From: Colwellia sp. | GTDB taxonomy: Bacteria > Pseudomonadota > Gammaproteobacteria > Enterobacterales > Alteromonadaceae | DNA length: 64,000 nt | Reading direction: 5' to 3' | Assembly: GCA_013215385.1 (NCBI GenBank) | Contig: JABSOY010000010.1 | Coordinates: 186,001 to 250,000, forward strand | In this document: in pieces, positions 29,664-39,402 of the stretch | Layout of the letters: each line of letters opens with the position of its first letter | Numbering within the stretch: the stretch's first letter is position 1 | The notes under the pieces: generated by a model | Database searches by the model: none | Told to the model about the DNA's origin: nothing | The model's input: only the letters and a program-made list of their open reading frames with translations | Translations under genes and position numbers: made by a program

Positions 29664-29939
29664 TTATTTGCAAGACTGGGTAATTTGTCGTTACTTAGTC
29701 TTTGCATCATTGTATAGCTGTTAAACGTTTTGCTATATTCTTTCGTAGACAATATTTTTACTTATAAGAATTACTTGACCACGAGTAGTACAACGTAGAA
29801 AAATCTGTCAGTTATCATCAGAAAATTACAGTCATATTTCATTTGTTACACGCCATACTGTAAAATAATTTAATTTCATACTCACCACCAGATGTTTCCT
29901 CATTATGTCCTACCAGGTCAATTAGTATCTTTTAGGCAT
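29664..29939. other. Intergenic region between comEA-like gene and yhbY
   Basis: No coding sequence is supported. An imperfect stem GCAAGACT...AGTCTTTGC near 29671-29705 may be a terminator of the comEA-like gene, although it lacks a clear T-run. Confidence 0.4.
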
Positions 29940-29964
29940 AAAAAAAGAGCCGAGGCTCTTTTTT
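29940..29964. terminator. Terminator of yhbY (possibly bidirectional)
   Basis: A-tract, GAGCC / GGCTC stem with a two-base GA loop and a T-tract. It lies 16 bases past the yhbY stop on the minus strand and works in principle in both directions. Confidence 0.85.
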
Positions 29965-29979
29965 GGTACAAAGTAAAAA

Positions 29980-30276
29980 TTAAAGTTTTGGGACTCTAAT
30001 TTTCTTTTCTGGTGATTGACGATAAATAATTAACGTTTTACCAATCACTTGAATTTTTACCGAAGATGTTTCACGACAAATAGCTTCAACTATTAAAGCT
30101 TTCGTCTCACGGTCTTCGGTTGGAATTTTAATTTTGATTAATTCGTGATGATTTAAAGAATAATCAATTTCGGCAACTACTGCCTCTGTTAAGCCGTTGT
30201 TACCCATTAAAACCACTGGTTTCAATGGGTGAGCAAGACCTTTTAAATATTGTATTTGTTTTTTATTTAGGCTCAT
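29980..30276 (-). CDS. yhbY: YhbY/CRM-domain RNA-binding protein
   Basis: 98 residues from ATG 30276 (MSLNKKQIQYLKGLAH), a single CRM domain with the GNNGLTE loop, the family's GxxG-like RNA-binding feature. E. coli YhbY associates with pre-50S ribosomal particles. It is divergent from rlmE, the arrangement seen in E. coli. The start two codons upstream is also open but less typical. Confidence 0.93.
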   Translation of the reverse strand: MSLNKKQIQYLKGLAHPLKPVVLMGNNGLTEAVVAEIDYSLNHHELIKIKIPTEDRETKALIVEAICRETSSVKIQVIGKTLIIYRQSPEKKIRVPKL

Positions 30277-30393
30277 TAACAATTTTCGTTACAAGTTAGC
30301 TTGAATTAATAGTATTTTACCTCCATCTACTCTGTAATACTAATAAAACGTGCAATCGTTTTGCATTCTTAGCAAATTAATAAAGTTAAATTA

Positions 30394-31020
30394 ATGAGTA
30401 AAAAAAAATTAAGTAACAGTAGCACTCGTTGGATGCAAGAGCATTTTGATGATGAGTATGTAAAAAAAGCCCAAAAACTAGGTGTTCGTTCACGTGCTTT
30501 TTTTAAAATTGAAGAAATTAATACCAAAGATAAACTGATCAAAAAAGGCATGAAAGTCGTCGATTTAGGAGCTGCACCAGGTGGCTGGTCAGAGTATGCG
30601 GTTAAAGCTGTTGGAGGAAGTGGACAAATCATTGCTTGTGATATTCTTTCAATGGACCCCATTGCAGGCGTTGATTTTTTGCAAGGGGATTTTAGAGAAG
30701 AACCAGTACTTGATGCCTTATTAACACGTATTGGCGGAAAAGATATAGACGTTGTTATGTCTGACATGGCGGCGAACTTTACCGGCAACGATGGTGCCGA
30801 TGCAGCAAGAAATATGTATCTTGTCGAATTAGCCTTTGATATGTGTACTCAGGTACTGAAAAAAAATGGCACTTTTGTTGTTAAAGTTTTTCAAGGAGCA
30901 GGCTTTGAGCAGTTTATGAAAGATGTTCGCGTTGCTTTTAAAACAGTCAAAACACGTAAACCAGATTCCTCGCGCGCACGTTCACGTGAAGTTTATCTCG
31001 TTGCGACCGGATTTAAATAG
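30394..31020 (+). CDS. rlmE: 23S rRNA 2'-O-ribose U2552 methyltransferase
   Basis: 208 residues, FtsJ/RrmJ. SAM motif [13 protein letters not shown]. The K-D-K-E catalytic residues are visible in [30 protein letters not shown] and SREVYLVA. It methylates U2552 in the A-loop on the assembled 50S subunit. It is divergent from yhbY and followed 130 bases later by ftsH, the E. coli order. Confidence 0.97.
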   Translation: MSKKKLSNSSTRWMQEHFDDEYVKKAQKLGVRSRAFFKIEEINTKDKLIKKGMKVVDLGAAPGGWSEYAVKAVGGSGQIIACDILSMDPIAGVDFLQGDFREEPVLDALLTRIGGKDIDVVMSDMAANFTGNDGADAARNMYLVELAFDMCTQVLKKNGTFVVKVFQGAGFEQFMKDVRVAFKTVKTRKPDSSRARSREVYLVATGFK

Positions 31021-31150
31021 CTCCGGACGATAAATTATAGTAAATTACTACCCATCAGTTTAAGAACTTAAACTGATTTCAGAACTAGTCGGTTTTATAC
31101 ACTAGTTATAGTTAAGTACAGTTCATTTATAGTTACAAGAGGTCATTAAG

Positions 31151-33115
31151 TTGAGCGATATGGCGAAAAATCTTATTTTATGGTTGGTAATAGCGGTTGT
31201 TTTAATGTCGGTATTCCAAGGGTTCACTCCGAGCGCGAGTAAGGATCAGCAAGTTGATTACACTCGTTTCATTCAAGATGTCCGTCAAGGACAGATACGT
31301 GATGTTGTTGTTGGAAGAGATGGCGTTATTCATGGCACCAAACGTAGCGGTGAAGAATTTGTTACCGTTATCCCTGGTCTGCACGATGGCGATTTAATTA
31401 ATGACTTGGTAAAACAAGGTGTTAATGCTTCAGGTCAGTTACCCGAAGAAACCAGTTTCTTAACGACTATCTTCATTTCTTGGTTCCCAATGATTTTATT
31501 AATTGGTGTCTGGATTTTCTTTATGCGCCAAATGCAAGGTGGTGGCGGTAAAGGTGCGATGTCTTTCGGGAAATCTAAAGCGAAACTATTGAGCGAAGAT
31601 CAAATAAAAACAACTTTTTCCGATGTTGCTGGTTGTGACGAAGCAAAAGAAGAAGTTGCAGAGCTTGTTGATTATTTAAAAGAACCGACAAAATTTCAAA
31701 AACTCGGTGGTCGCATCCCTTCAGGGGTATTACTAGTAGGCCAACCAGGTACAGGTAAAACCTTATTAGCTAAGGCCATTGCTGGAGAAGCGAAAGTACC
31801 ATTTTTCACTATTTCAGGTTCTGATTTCGTTGAGATGTTCGTCGGTGTTGGTGCATCACGTGTACGTGACATGTTTGAACAAGCAAAGAAATCAGCGCCA
31901 TGTATTATCTTTATCGATGAAATTGATGCAGTAGGTCGCCAACGTGGCGCAGGTATGGGTGGTGGTCATGATGAACGTGAACAAACGCTTAACCAAATGC
32001 TTGTAGAAATGGATGGTTTTGAAGGTAATGAAGGCGTTATTGTTATTGCCGCGACTAACCGTCCTGATGTCTTAGATCCGGCATTATTACGTCCTGGCCG
32101 TTTTGACCGTCAAGTTACCGTTGGTTTACCTGATATCCGTGGTCGCGAGCAAATCTTAAAAGTTCATATGCGTAAAGTTCCTTTAGGTGACGATGTTAAA
32201 GCATCGGTTATTGCTAGAGGTACACCTGGCATGTCTGGTGCCGATTTAGCTAACTTAGTGAACGAAGCGGCATTATTCGCTGCACGTGGTACTCGTCGTA
32301 CTGTGTCAATGGATGAGTTTGAAAAAGCTAAAGACAAAATCTTAATGGGTGCTGAACGTCGTTCGATGGTAATGAGCGAAGAAGAAAAAGCCATGACAGC
32401 TTATCATGAAGCAGGGCACGCCATTGTTGGTCGCTTAGTTCCAGATCATGACCCTGTTTACAAGGTCAGCATTATCCCTCGTGGTCGCGCTTTAGGTGTA
32501 ACTATGTATTTACCGGAGCAAGACAGGTTTAGCCATAGTAAACAGCATTTAGAAAGCAATATTTCGTCACTTTACGGTGGTCGAATTGCAGAAGACATGA
32601 TTTACGGTTTTGAAAAAGTATCAACTGGCGCATCTAATGATATAGAACGTGCTACACAGCTTGCTCGCAAAATGGTAACTCAGTGGGGCTTCTCACAAAA
32701 ATTGGGTCCAATGTTATTTGCTGAAGAAGAAGGTGAAGTATTCTTAGGTCGAACTTCATCTAAATCATTAAATATGTCAGATGATACTGCAAAAGCTATT
32801 GATCTTGAAATCAAAGCCTTTATTGATCGCAACTATCAACGTGCAGAAAAAATATTAAATGAAAATCGTGATATTTTAGAGTCGATGAAAGAGGCATTAA
32901 TGCATTATGAAACAATCGATGCTAAACAAATTGACGATTTAATGGAGCGAAGAGAGGTTCGTGCTCCAATGGCAGAGTGGGATGATCACTCTGATTCAAA
33001 AAAGCCACCTAAAGCTGACAACAATACTTCTTCAGATAAAAATGAAGAGAGTGGTGAAAAGAAAGAAACAGTTACGCCTGACTTAGATAAACCAACAGAC
33101 GTATCTGCTGACTAA
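31151..33115 (+). CDS. ftsH: ATP-dependent zinc metalloprotease FtsH
   Basis: Membrane-anchored AAA+ protease. Two transmembrane helices (about 8-25 and 103-124) flank a periplasmic domain. Walker A is GQPGTGKT and Walker B is IIFIDEID; an AAA second region of homology follows. The zinc site HEAGH is at about 419-423. The C-terminal tail is long, hydrophilic and variable. Translation may start at TTG 31151 with an AGAGG site or at ATG 31160 ([10 protein letters not shown]), the same start ambiguity known from E. coli. Relevant substrates include LpxC via LapB. Confidence 0.97.
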   Translation: MSDMAKNLILWLVIAVVLMSVFQGFTPSASKDQQVDYTRFIQDVRQGQIRDVVVGRDGVIHGTKRSGEEFVTVIPGLHDGDLINDLVKQGVNASGQLPEETSFLTTIFISWFPMILLIGVWIFFMRQMQGGGGKGAMSFGKSKAKLLSEDQIKTTFSDVAGCDEAKEEVAELVDYLKEPTKFQKLGGRIPSGVLLVGQPGTGKTLLAKAIAGEAKVPFFTISGSDFVEMFVGVGASRVRDMFEQAKKSAPCIIFIDEIDAVGRQRGAGMGGGHDEREQTLNQMLVEMDGFEGNEGVIVIAATNRPDVLDPALLRPGRFDRQVTVGLPDIRGREQILKVHMRKVPLGDDVKASVIARGTPGMSGADLANLVNEAALFAARGTRRTVSMDEFEKAKDKILMGAERRSMVMSEEEKAMTAYHEAGHAIVGRLVPDHDPVYKVSIIPRGRALGVTMYLPEQDRFSHSKQHLESNISSLYGGRIAEDMIYGFEKVSTGASNDIERATQLARKMVTQWGFSQKLGPMLFAEEEGEVFLGRTSSKSLNMSDDTAKAIDLEIKAFIDRNYQRAEKILNENRDILESMKEALMHYETIDAKQIDDLMERREVRAPMAEWDDHSDSKKPPKADNNTSSDKNEESGEKKETVTPDLDKPTDVSAD

Positions 33116-33134
33116 CTACTTGTTAATTTAAATT

Positions 33135-33162
33135 AAGCCTCGACTATCGAGGCTTTGTTTTA
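33135..33162 (+). terminator. Rho-independent terminator after ftsH
   Basis: AAGCCTCG / CGAGGCTT stem, ACTAT loop, then TGTTTT. Confidence 0.85.
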
Positions 33163-33250
33163 TAAAAGCTAATTTATTTTTCGTTATAAGTTAATTTTCA
33201 TAAAATAATAATATATTGATTGTTAAGAATAAAAGATAAAGAGTTTAGCC

Positions 33251-34087
33251 TTGTTAAAAAATCTACTTTGCTCAAAACATTTCCTTAATATTGAATTTCC
33301 TCAAGTGATGGGGATCTTAAATGTTACTCCAGACTCTTTTTCTGATGGTGGAAAGTTCTCTCGCATCGATGTTGCATTAAAGCAAGCTGAGCAAATGATA
33401 GCTGATGGTGCCACTATTATTGATATTGGTGGGGAGTCAACTCGTCCTGGTGCTAAAGATGTTAGTGAACAGGATGAATTAGCACGAGTTATACCTGTCT
33501 TAAAGGCGATAAAAAAACGTTTTAATATCATAGTATCTATTGATACGAGTAAAGCCAGCGTTATGTCGGAAGCGATAAATTATGACGCAGGAATAATTAA
33601 CGATGTTAGAGCATTACAAAACGAAGGATGTTTGCATACCGTTGCACAAAGTAATGATATTGCCATATGCTTAATGCATATGCAGGGTCTGCCACGAACC
33701 ATGCAACACCAGCCTCAATATGATGACCTTATTAGTGATATCAGCTCTTTTTTCCAGCAGCGCATCGCCGCTTGTCAACAAATTGGTATAACTTCCTCAA
33801 GATTAATATTGGATCCCGGTTTTGGCTTTGGCAAATCATTAGAGCAGAACTATAGCTTACTGGCTCAGATGCATAGATTTCAGTCACTGAATTTACCCAT
33901 ACTGGCAGGCCTTTCAAGAAAATCGATGATCGGTAATTTACTCAATCGTGATGTTAATGATCGTTTAGCTGGGAGTTTAGCTACCGCAATTATCGCCGCT
34001 CAACAAGGTGCTCAAATTATTAGAGTTCATGATGTTAAAGAGACTGTCGACGTATTAAAAGTATTGCAAGCAACAAATAAAAATTAA
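33251..34087 (+). CDS. folP: Dihydropteroate synthase
   Basis: 278 residues from TTG 33251. Joins p-aminobenzoate to hydroxymethyl-dihydropterin diphosphate in folate synthesis; target of sulfonamides. Signatures VMGILNVTPDSFSDGG and IDIGGESTRPGA are intact, with later LMHMQGLPRTMQ and DPGFGFGKSLEQN motifs. No better ATG start exists upstream of the conserved core. It is preceded by ftsH and followed by glmM, the standard order. Confidence 0.96.
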   Translation: MLKNLLCSKHFLNIEFPQVMGILNVTPDSFSDGGKFSRIDVALKQAEQMIADGATIIDIGGESTRPGAKDVSEQDELARVIPVLKAIKKRFNIIVSIDTSKASVMSEAINYDAGIINDVRALQNEGCLHTVAQSNDIAICLMHMQGLPRTMQHQPQYDDLISDISSFFQQRIAACQQIGITSSRLILDPGFGFGKSLEQNYSLLAQMHRFQSLNLPILAGLSRKSMIGNLLNRDVNDRLAGSLATAIIAAQQGAQIIRVHDVKETVDVLKVLQATNKN

Positions 34088-34129
34088 CAAATAAACGCAC
34101 TAATAAAGTAAAGATAAGGGACAAATAAA

Positions 34130-35467
34130 ATGTCGGAAAGAAGATATTTTGGTACAGATGGCATACGCGGTTTAGTAGGGCAATACCCTATAACGGCTGA
34201 ATTTGTGATGAAACTAGGCTACGCCGCAGGTCGTGTACTTGCCGCACAAGGTACTAAAAAGGTACTTATTGGTAAAGATACTCGTATTTCTGGCTACATG
34301 CTTGAATCGGCCCTAGAAGCGGGTTTTTCTGCTGCGGGTATTGATATTGGTCTGTTAGGACCAATGCCTACCCCAGGCATTGCCTATTTAACAAAAACTT
34401 TTCGTGCTGAAGCAGGAATAGTGATCAGTGCTTCTCATAACCCATTTTACGATAATGGTATTAAATTTTTCTCGCAAAATGGTGAAAAATTACCCGACAA
34501 TATCGAGCTTGCGATTGAGGCTGAATTAGATAATCAAATGGGCTGTGTAGAGTCGGCAAGTTTAGGAAAAGCAACACGAATTGAAGATGCAGCAGGGCGT
34601 TACATAGAGTTTTGTAAAAGTAACTTTCCGAGTCAATATTCACTAAAAGATTTTAAAATAGTGGTTGATTGTGCTCATGGTGCAACTTATCACATCGCAC
34701 CTAATGTATTTCGTGAATTAGGAGCTGAAGTTATAGAAATAGGTACATCGCCAAATGGTACTAATATTAATGATGGCTGTGGTGCAACCTCAATGGATGC
34801 TATCAGTAAAGCTGTTGTAGAGCATAACGCTGACTTAGGGATTGCACTTGATGGTGATGGCGACCGTCTGATGATGGTTGACCACACAGGTTATGTTCTC
34901 GATGGCGATGAATGTGTTTACGTTATTGCGGCGAATGACCTACAAAATGGTACTATTCGTGGCGGTGTCGTTGGAACACTGATGAGTAATATGGGCCTTG
35001 AAATAGCACTCGCCGACATGGGTATACCATTTGCTCGCAGTAAAGTGGGTGACCGTTATGTTATGGAAATGCTTAATAAAAAGGGTTGGCAACTTGGCGC
35101 AGAAAACTCAGGTCATGTTATCAACTTAAATCATACCTCAACGGGTGATGGTATTATTGCTGCGTTAAACGTATTAACGGCGATTTGTAGCGGAAATAAA
35201 AATCTCAATGAACTTCGTCAAGGGATGAAAAAATTACCACAAATACTCGTTAATGTTAAATTTACAGGTGATAACGATCCTTTATCTGCAGAAAACGTAG
35301 TTGCTGCTGTTCATACGGTTAATGAAAAATTAAACGGGCGCGGTCGTGTATTATTACGAAAATCAGGTACAGAGCCTTTGATTCGAGTGATGGTCGAAGG
35401 ACCTGAATTGCAAGAAGTTACTGACCTAGCGAATGTAATCGCTGATGCAGTTAAAAGCGCTTGTTAG
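34130..35467 (+). CDS. glmM: Phosphoglucosamine mutase
   Basis: 445 residues. Converts glucosamine-6-phosphate to glucosamine-1-phosphate for peptidoglycan and LPS. The phosphoserine Ser102 lies in [17 protein letters not shown], the metal loop is [11 protein letters not shown], and the C-terminal phosphate-binding loop is [21 protein letters not shown] precedes the ATG. It is part of the ftsH-folP-glmM block. Confidence 0.97.
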   Translation: MSERRYFGTDGIRGLVGQYPITAEFVMKLGYAAGRVLAAQGTKKVLIGKDTRISGYMLESALEAGFSAAGIDIGLLGPMPTPGIAYLTKTFRAEAGIVISASHNPFYDNGIKFFSQNGEKLPDNIELAIEAELDNQMGCVESASLGKATRIEDAAGRYIEFCKSNFPSQYSLKDFKIVVDCAHGATYHIAPNVFRELGAEVIEIGTSPNGTNINDGCGATSMDAISKAVVEHNADLGIALDGDGDRLMMVDHTGYVLDGDECVYVIAANDLQNGTIRGGVVGTLMSNMGLEIALADMGIPFARSKVGDRYVMEMLNKKGWQLGAENSGHVINLNHTSTGDGIIAALNVLTAICSGNKNLNELRQGMKKLPQILVNVKFTGDNDPLSAENVVAAVHTVNEKLNGRGRVLLRKSGTEPLIRVMVEGPELQEVTDLANVIADAVKSAC

Positions 35468-35582
35468 GTTGATTATCCATCATTCGATGGAATTATAAGC
35501 AAATGAACAAGATATTAAGTTAAATACTTGTATCTTGTCCGCAGGTTAGTTAATATCTCGCCGCTTTAATTAGGAAAGATAA

Positions 35583-36353
35583 ATGAAAAGACACGCAATA
35601 ATAGCCGCAAACTGGAAAATGAATGGAAGTTTGTCGTTAATAAAAGAAATGGTTTCAGGATTGAATAGTATAGTACTAGCTGAAAATGTTAATGTTGTGG
35701 TTTGTCCTAGCTTTCCTTTTTTATCAGCTTTTGCTTTAAACGCCGAAAATGAAAACTTACAAGCAAATATTTATTTAGGTGCTCAAAACGTAAGCGAACA
35801 TAAAAGCGGTGCATACACCGGTGAAATTTCAACGGATATGCTCAATGAAGTTAACGCTAACTATGTTATTGTAGGGCACTCAGAACGCAGAAGCCTATAC
35901 AAAGAAACAAGTACGCAAGTAGCTCATAAAGTAAAAACTGTACTCAGTGCAGGACTAACACCTATTTTATGTATCGGTGAAAGTGAAGCTGAAAGAACAG
36001 CAGAGCAGACCGAAACAGTACTAGCTTCACAATTGCAGCCGGTAATTGATGAAATAGGTATCGAAAATTTTACAGATGTTGTTATTGCTTACGAACCCGT
36101 TTGGGCAATAGGTACAGGGAAAACAGCATCACCTGAAATGGCACAAGCAACACACTTATTTATCCGTCAGTTTTTAGCAAACGCTGATAAAAACATCGCG
36201 GATAAAGTGCCATTATTATACGGTGGTAGCGTAAACGCTGCTAACTGTGAAGAATTATTTGCACAAACTGATATTGACGGTGGTCTTATCGGTGGTGCTA
36301 GTTTAAAAGTCGACGAATTTAAAATAATTTGCTCGTCAGCCAAAGGATCTTAA
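35583..36353 (+). CDS. tpiA: Triosephosphate isomerase
   Basis: 256 residues of the glycolytic TIM barrel. NWKMNGS contains the catalytic Lys. GHSERR holds the electrophilic His. AYEPVWAIGTGK carries the catalytic Glu and flexible loop 6, and LYGGSVNA is the phosphate loop. It is located between glmM and secG with a one-base gap to secG, as in many Alteromonadales, unlike E. coli where tpiA is elsewhere. Confidence 0.97.
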   Translation: MKRHAIIAANWKMNGSLSLIKEMVSGLNSIVLAENVNVVVCPSFPFLSAFALNAENENLQANIYLGAQNVSEHKSGAYTGEISTDMLNEVNANYVIVGHSERRSLYKETSTQVAHKVKTVLSAGLTPILCIGESEAERTAEQTETVLASQLQPVIDEIGIENFTDVVIAYEPVWAIGTGKTASPEMAQATHLFIRQFLANADKNIADKVPLLYGGSVNAANCEELFAQTDIDGGLIGGASLKVDEFKIICSSAKGS

Positions 36354-36354
36354 A

Positions 36355-36753
36355 ATGTTGTATCAATCGTTAATTATCGCTTATTTAATCGTTTCAATTT
36401 GTTTAATTGGTTTAGTACTCATTCAACAAGGTAAAGGCGCAGATATGGGCGCATCTTTTGGTGCTGGTTCATCAGCTACTATTTTTGGTTCAAGCGGTTC
36501 AGGTAACTTCTTAACTAAAGCAACAACATGGTTGGCGATTGCCTTTTTCGTTATCAGTTTAGTGTTAGGTAACCTAACAGCCAATAAAATTAAATCTACT
36601 GATGAATGGAATAACTTAGATATTCCCGTTGAGCAAACAATACCATCAGACTCAGCTATTCCAAGTGAGAGTGCAGAGCCGAAAAAATCAGTAGAAAATA
36701 GTGATGTACCAGGCGCTACTGAAAAATTGAGTGATAGTAACGTACCAAACTAA
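36355..36753 (+). CDS. secG: Protein translocase subunit SecG
   Basis: 132 residues. Two transmembrane helices (about 4-24 and 55-75) around the conserved LIGLVLIQQGKGADMGASFGAG segment and a polar C-terminal extension rich in Ser, Pro and Glu. It assists SecYE during protein export. It follows tpiA by one base and precedes a tRNA-Leu gene, matching the secG-leuU arrangement of E. coli. Confidence 0.95.
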   Translation: MLYQSLIIAYLIVSICLIGLVLIQQGKGADMGASFGAGSSATIFGSSGSGNFLTKATTWLAIAFFVISLVLGNLTANKIKSTDEWNNLDIPVEQTIPSDSAIPSESAEPKKSVENSDVPGATEKLSDSNVPN

Positions 36754-36819
36754 GTTAGCTTATTTTCCTCAAAATAAAGAAGATAGCTTAGTAAAATAGT
36801 TCGTATAGTTTAGTATTGC

Positions 36820-36904
36820 GCGGTTGTGGCGGAATTGGTAGACGCGCCAGCTTGAGGGGCTGGTGACTTAGGTCGTGGGGGTTCAAGTCCCCCCAACCGC
36901 ACCA
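36820..36904 (+). tRNA. tRNA-Leu (anticodon GAG)
   Basis: The acceptor stem GCGGTTG pairs with CAACCGC. The anticodon arm is CCAGC-TTGAGGG-GCTGG with anticodon GAG. A long variable arm typical of leucine tRNA is present, the T-loop is GTTCAAG, and CCA is encoded. It follows secG. Confidence 0.96.
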
Positions 36905-36928
36905 CTAAACTTATACAAATAAACATTT

Positions 36929-36959
36929 AAAGGCCGATTCATAATGAATCGGCCTTTTT
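36929..36959 (+). terminator. Terminator after tRNA-Leu
   Basis: AAAGGCCGATTC / GAATCGGCCTTTTT stem with a five-base ATAAT loop and a T-run. It closes the folP-glmM-tpiA-secG-tRNA block. Confidence 0.9.
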
Positions 36960-37006
36960 CGTTTGCTAGTCTTCTCCTAAATGTATTTACACCTTTAGGA
37001 CTTATT

Positions 37007-37303
37007 ATGACCAACTCAATCATAATACTGACTAAACGAACACAACGAGATTATTCATTAGGCTTTTAAGTACAAGCTGTTGCTGTTATAGATAAAGGCG
37101 ATATTATTTAAAAACGATCCCCAAAAAATTATGGCATAAAATGTCGTTTAACCGTAATTACTTGGTTAAGAGAACACTGTAAGGTGGATTGGATCTAATC
37201 ATCTAATCACCTAATCATGACTATGCCTAAATCATCAAAAGCAAAAGAAAGCCCGGCTCAGACAATTAAACACCTTGATCGAGAGCTTGAAGCTGGCGAA
37301 TAG
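37007..37303 (+). pseudogene. Decayed IS3-family orfA (transposase helix-turn-helix subunit)
   Basis: One continuous frame with three in-frame TAA codons reads through KRTQRDYSLGF, then YGIKCRLTVITWLREHCKVDW, then MPKSSKAKESPAQTIKHLDRELE. These blocks match the order and wording of IS3-type orfA proteins (a KRTQRDY start, a YGI-type helix-turn-helix, a KxWLRKH-type block, then a leucine-zipper-like tail). It ends early and no orfB follows. A 7-bp inverted repeat TCCTAAA / TTTAGGA at 36975-37000 lies just upstream. The element is inactive. Confidence 0.75.
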
Positions 37304-37382
37304 TGAATATGTAAAGCAAGCGAGTAAAATCGTTCAGATATATACTATTTCTAAAGAAGGTTATTTACACTGTTAGAGTTCC

Positions 37383-37480
37383 ATAACAAGAAAATAACCA
37401 AGGGTACTTAATAGTTGGCAACGGTACCTATTCGCTTCACATTAAAGCCAACCATAGCTTAGCCTGTTATTTAGGCGTTA
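37383..37480 (+). repeat. attC site A
   Basis: Left end ATAACAAG, paired internal GGTAC / GTACC and AGTTGGC / GCCAAC segments, and right end AGCCTGTTATTTAGGCGTTA. It is the first site in the array and has no gene between it and the IS3-type remnant. Confidence 0.75.
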
Positions 37481-37501
37481 TTCCGAAGAGGATCTACTTT
37501 T

Positions 37502-38077
37502 ATGCCTGAAGTCAATCCAGATAGAATCATGGCCTTCGTATCACCGAAAGATCTCGGCCTATGGCTAGAGGTGAATCACGCTATCGAAAGTGAACTGTGG
37601 GTTAAGATATTCAAAAAAAAGACTAGGATCCCTAGCGTTATTTGGGACGATGTCGTGGTTGAGATGCTGTGCTGGGGTTGGATCGATAGCGTCAAGAAGT
37701 CAATCGATGACCAAGCCTATCTCCAGCGAGTCACGCCAAGAAAAGCGCGAAGTAATTGGTCGAAAAGAAACAGAGAACATGTGGAACGCTTGATAAACGA
37801 GGGCCGGATGACGGAGTCAGGACTCGTGCACGTTCGTGCCGCTAAAGCAGATGGCCGATGGGATAATGCCTATGTGGCAAGTGAAATAAAAGTGCCGACA
37901 GATTTCCTCGCAGCACTAGATAACAAGCCGAAGGCGAAACAATATTTTGAAACACTCACTAAATCGAGTCAATATGTCATCGCGTACGGATTAACAAGTG
38001 CGAAGAAACCCGTAACCAGACAGCGGCGATTTGCAAAATTCCTAGACTTACTTGTCCGCAAAGAAAAGCCGACTTAG
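37502..38077 (+). CDS. YdeI/OmpD-associated (OmdA) family protein, cassette gene
   Basis: 191 residues resembling the YdeI/OmdA family (bacteriocin-protection annotations). An N-terminal LWLEVNHAIESELWVKIFKK block and WGWIDSVKKSIDD motif are followed by the RVTPRKARSNWSKRNREHVERLI block and a C-terminal OmdA-type segment. Family biochemistry is poorly defined. Base composition is somewhat richer in G and C than neighbours, as expected for an acquired cassette. The gene starts 22 bases after attC A and ends 23 bases before attC B. Confidence 0.85.
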   Translation: MPEVNPDRIMAFVSPKDLGLWLEVNHAIESELWVKIFKKKTRIPSVIWDDVVVEMLCWGWIDSVKKSIDDQAYLQRVTPRKARSNWSKRNREHVERLINEGRMTESGLVHVRAAKADGRWDNAYVASEIKVPTDFLAALDNKPKAKQYFETLTKSSQYVIAYGLTSAKKPVTRQRRFAKFLDLLVRKEKPT

Positions 38078-38099
38078 GTTTCAAAAAAACTTTTAAACT

Positions 38100-38168
38100 T
38101 AATAACACCGTTGGCCATGTTTCGTGGCTCGACAAGTGCAGCCAAAACTTTCGTCAGCTTAAGCGTTA
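38100..38168 (+). repeat. attC site B (short type)
   Basis: TAATAAC at the left is the exact reverse complement of GTTATTA at the right. Inner GTTGGC / GCCAA arms and a TCAGCTTAAGCGTTA right end. About 70 bp, shorter than the other sites and probably of different origin. Confidence 0.75.
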
Positions 38169-38396
38169 TTAATACTGTACTTAATAACAAAAATAAACTA
38201 ATTAATTATATAAATGGCTAGTGTCTTCTTCGGAGAATTAGTTGGGATTACCTCTTTAATTATTTCGTCACAGATATTATTAATGAAACAATGGCTTTAT
38301 CGTGCGCATGATAGATAATAAGCACAAATTAATTGGCATATATTAAATCTCTACTCTTTTGTAATAAAAATCACTTATTAGAGACTATAAGTTTAA
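38169..38396 (+). other. Cassette leader with possible 34-codon frame
   Basis: An ATG at 38214 opens a 34-codon frame (MASVFFGELVGITSL start) ending at 38318 without a clear ribosome-binding site. It may be a remnant of a membrane-protein gene. TAATAAC at 38186 and GTTATTA at 38398 echo attC end boxes, but they are over 200 bases apart. Confidence 0.3.
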
Positions 38397-38678
38397 TTGT
38401 TATTAAAATTAAGAGATATTCAAAATGAGAAAGTCTTAAGGTTCTTATTGTTGTTATTAGTGGCTTTTGCTCTTTATGCTGGGTTTTCTTCTCAAGAATG
38501 GTCTTATCCAGCAGGAATTTTAGCTTTTTGCTTCTTATGCTTTCTTACTACTTTGAATGGAAAACGTTCGTCAAATTCAACAAAAGCAAGTAAGTATTCC
38601 TCTGCTGTAGTAGGGGCAAGTGTAACTAGCCGTTTTTCCTCAGGTGCAGAGTGCGGTAGTTCTGATGGTTGTTGCTAA
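38397..38678 (+). CDS. Small membrane protein with cysteine-rich tail, unknown
   Basis: 93 residues from TTG 38397; no in-frame ATG precedes the hydrophobic part, so the start is uncertain. Two adjacent hydrophobic segments (about 14-31 and 37-52) are followed by a Ser-rich linker and a C-terminal AECGSSDGCC tail that could bind a metal. It is the only substantial frame in this cassette and is bounded by attC B and attC C. No family recognised. Confidence 0.5.
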   Translation: MLLKLRDIQNEKVLRFLLLLLVAFALYAGFSSQEWSYPAGILAFCFLCFLTTLNGKRSSNSTKASKYSSAVVGASVTSRFSSGAECGSSDGCC

Positions 38679-38680
38679 AA

Positions 38681-38777
38681 ACTAATCAGTCATTCAAAAA
38701 AGACAAATAACAGTTGGCTATTTGCTCATTCGTCGCTTATTTTAGCCAATTATCATTTACTTATTAATCAGGCATCA
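38681..38777 (+). repeat. attC site C
   Basis: Inner arms AGTTGGCTA / TTAGCCAA around TCGTCGCTTAT. The right end is a degenerate CAGGCATCATTG instead of GGCGTTA. Confidence 0.65.
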
Positions 38778-39293
38778 TTGGAGTCACTCTTGCAGTATCG
38801 TAAAATTCACATCATTGGTGGCCCAGGTAGTGGTAAAACTTTTAGTTCTACCAAACTTCAAGCATTAACAAATTTGAATGCTTACGATCTTGATAAAATA
38901 TTTTGGGATCAAAATCAAAATGCTTATGTTCGATCTAGTGAGGAACATAGAACTAAAAAGTTAAATCAAGTTTTGTCTCAAGAAAGCTGGATTCTTGAAG
39001 GTGTTTACTACAAATGGCTGGCGGATTCTTTTCGTGATGCTGACCTTATCGTTATTCTTAATCCACCTATTTCACTTAGGCAATGGCGAATATTTAAACG
39101 TTTCCTTAAGCGAAAGTTCATTTTAGGTCAATTCCGTAAAGAGTCACTAGCCTCTTTTATGGAAATGTTTTGGTGGAATCAAAAATTCGATAACGATAAT
39201 ATGGTTCGTATTTTAGATTTTCTAAGCGAATATAATAACAAAATAATTTTTTGTAAGAATTACAATGAAGTGCGGCATAAAATTAATGCCTAA
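38778..39293 (+). CDS. P-loop kinase-like protein (topology-modulation/FlaR type), cassette gene
   Basis: 171 residues starting with a Walker A GGPGSGKT near residue 15, an NAYDLDKIFWD segment, SWILEGVYYKWL and an RQWRIFKRFLKR basic helix. This resembles adenylate-kinase-like proteins annotated as DNA topology modulation protein. The substrate is unknown. The start is either TTG 38778 or TTG 38790, the latter giving LQYRKIHIIGG. It sits between attC C and attC D. Confidence 0.8.
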   Translation: MESLLQYRKIHIIGGPGSGKTFSSTKLQALTNLNAYDLDKIFWDQNQNAYVRSSEEHRTKKLNQVLSQESWILEGVYYKWLADSFRDADLIVILNPPISLRQWRIFKRFLKRKFILGQFRKESLASFMEMFWWNQKFDNDNMVRILDFLSEYNNKIIFCKNYNEVRHKINA

Positions 39294-39384
39294 TAAGTCA
39301 TGTAAAAGGACAAAATACTGTTGTTTTTTGCTCATTTGTCGCTTATTTTATCCAAGTATTTTATTGCTTCTGAACAGGGCGTTA
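39291..39384 (+). repeat. attC site D
   Basis: Left end CTAATAAG at the stop codon of the preceding gene. Central CTCATTTGTCGCTTATTTTA tract shared with other sites, and right end CAGGGCGTTATCT. Confidence 0.7.
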
Positions 39385-39402
39385 TCTATAAAGGTATAAT
39401 CT

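Noticed and set aside
38186-38404. Possible additional attC between TAATAAC (38186) and GTTATTA (38398)
   Set aside because: The boxes are complementary but about 215 bases apart with no central palindrome or GCC...GGC right arm, too long for an attC.
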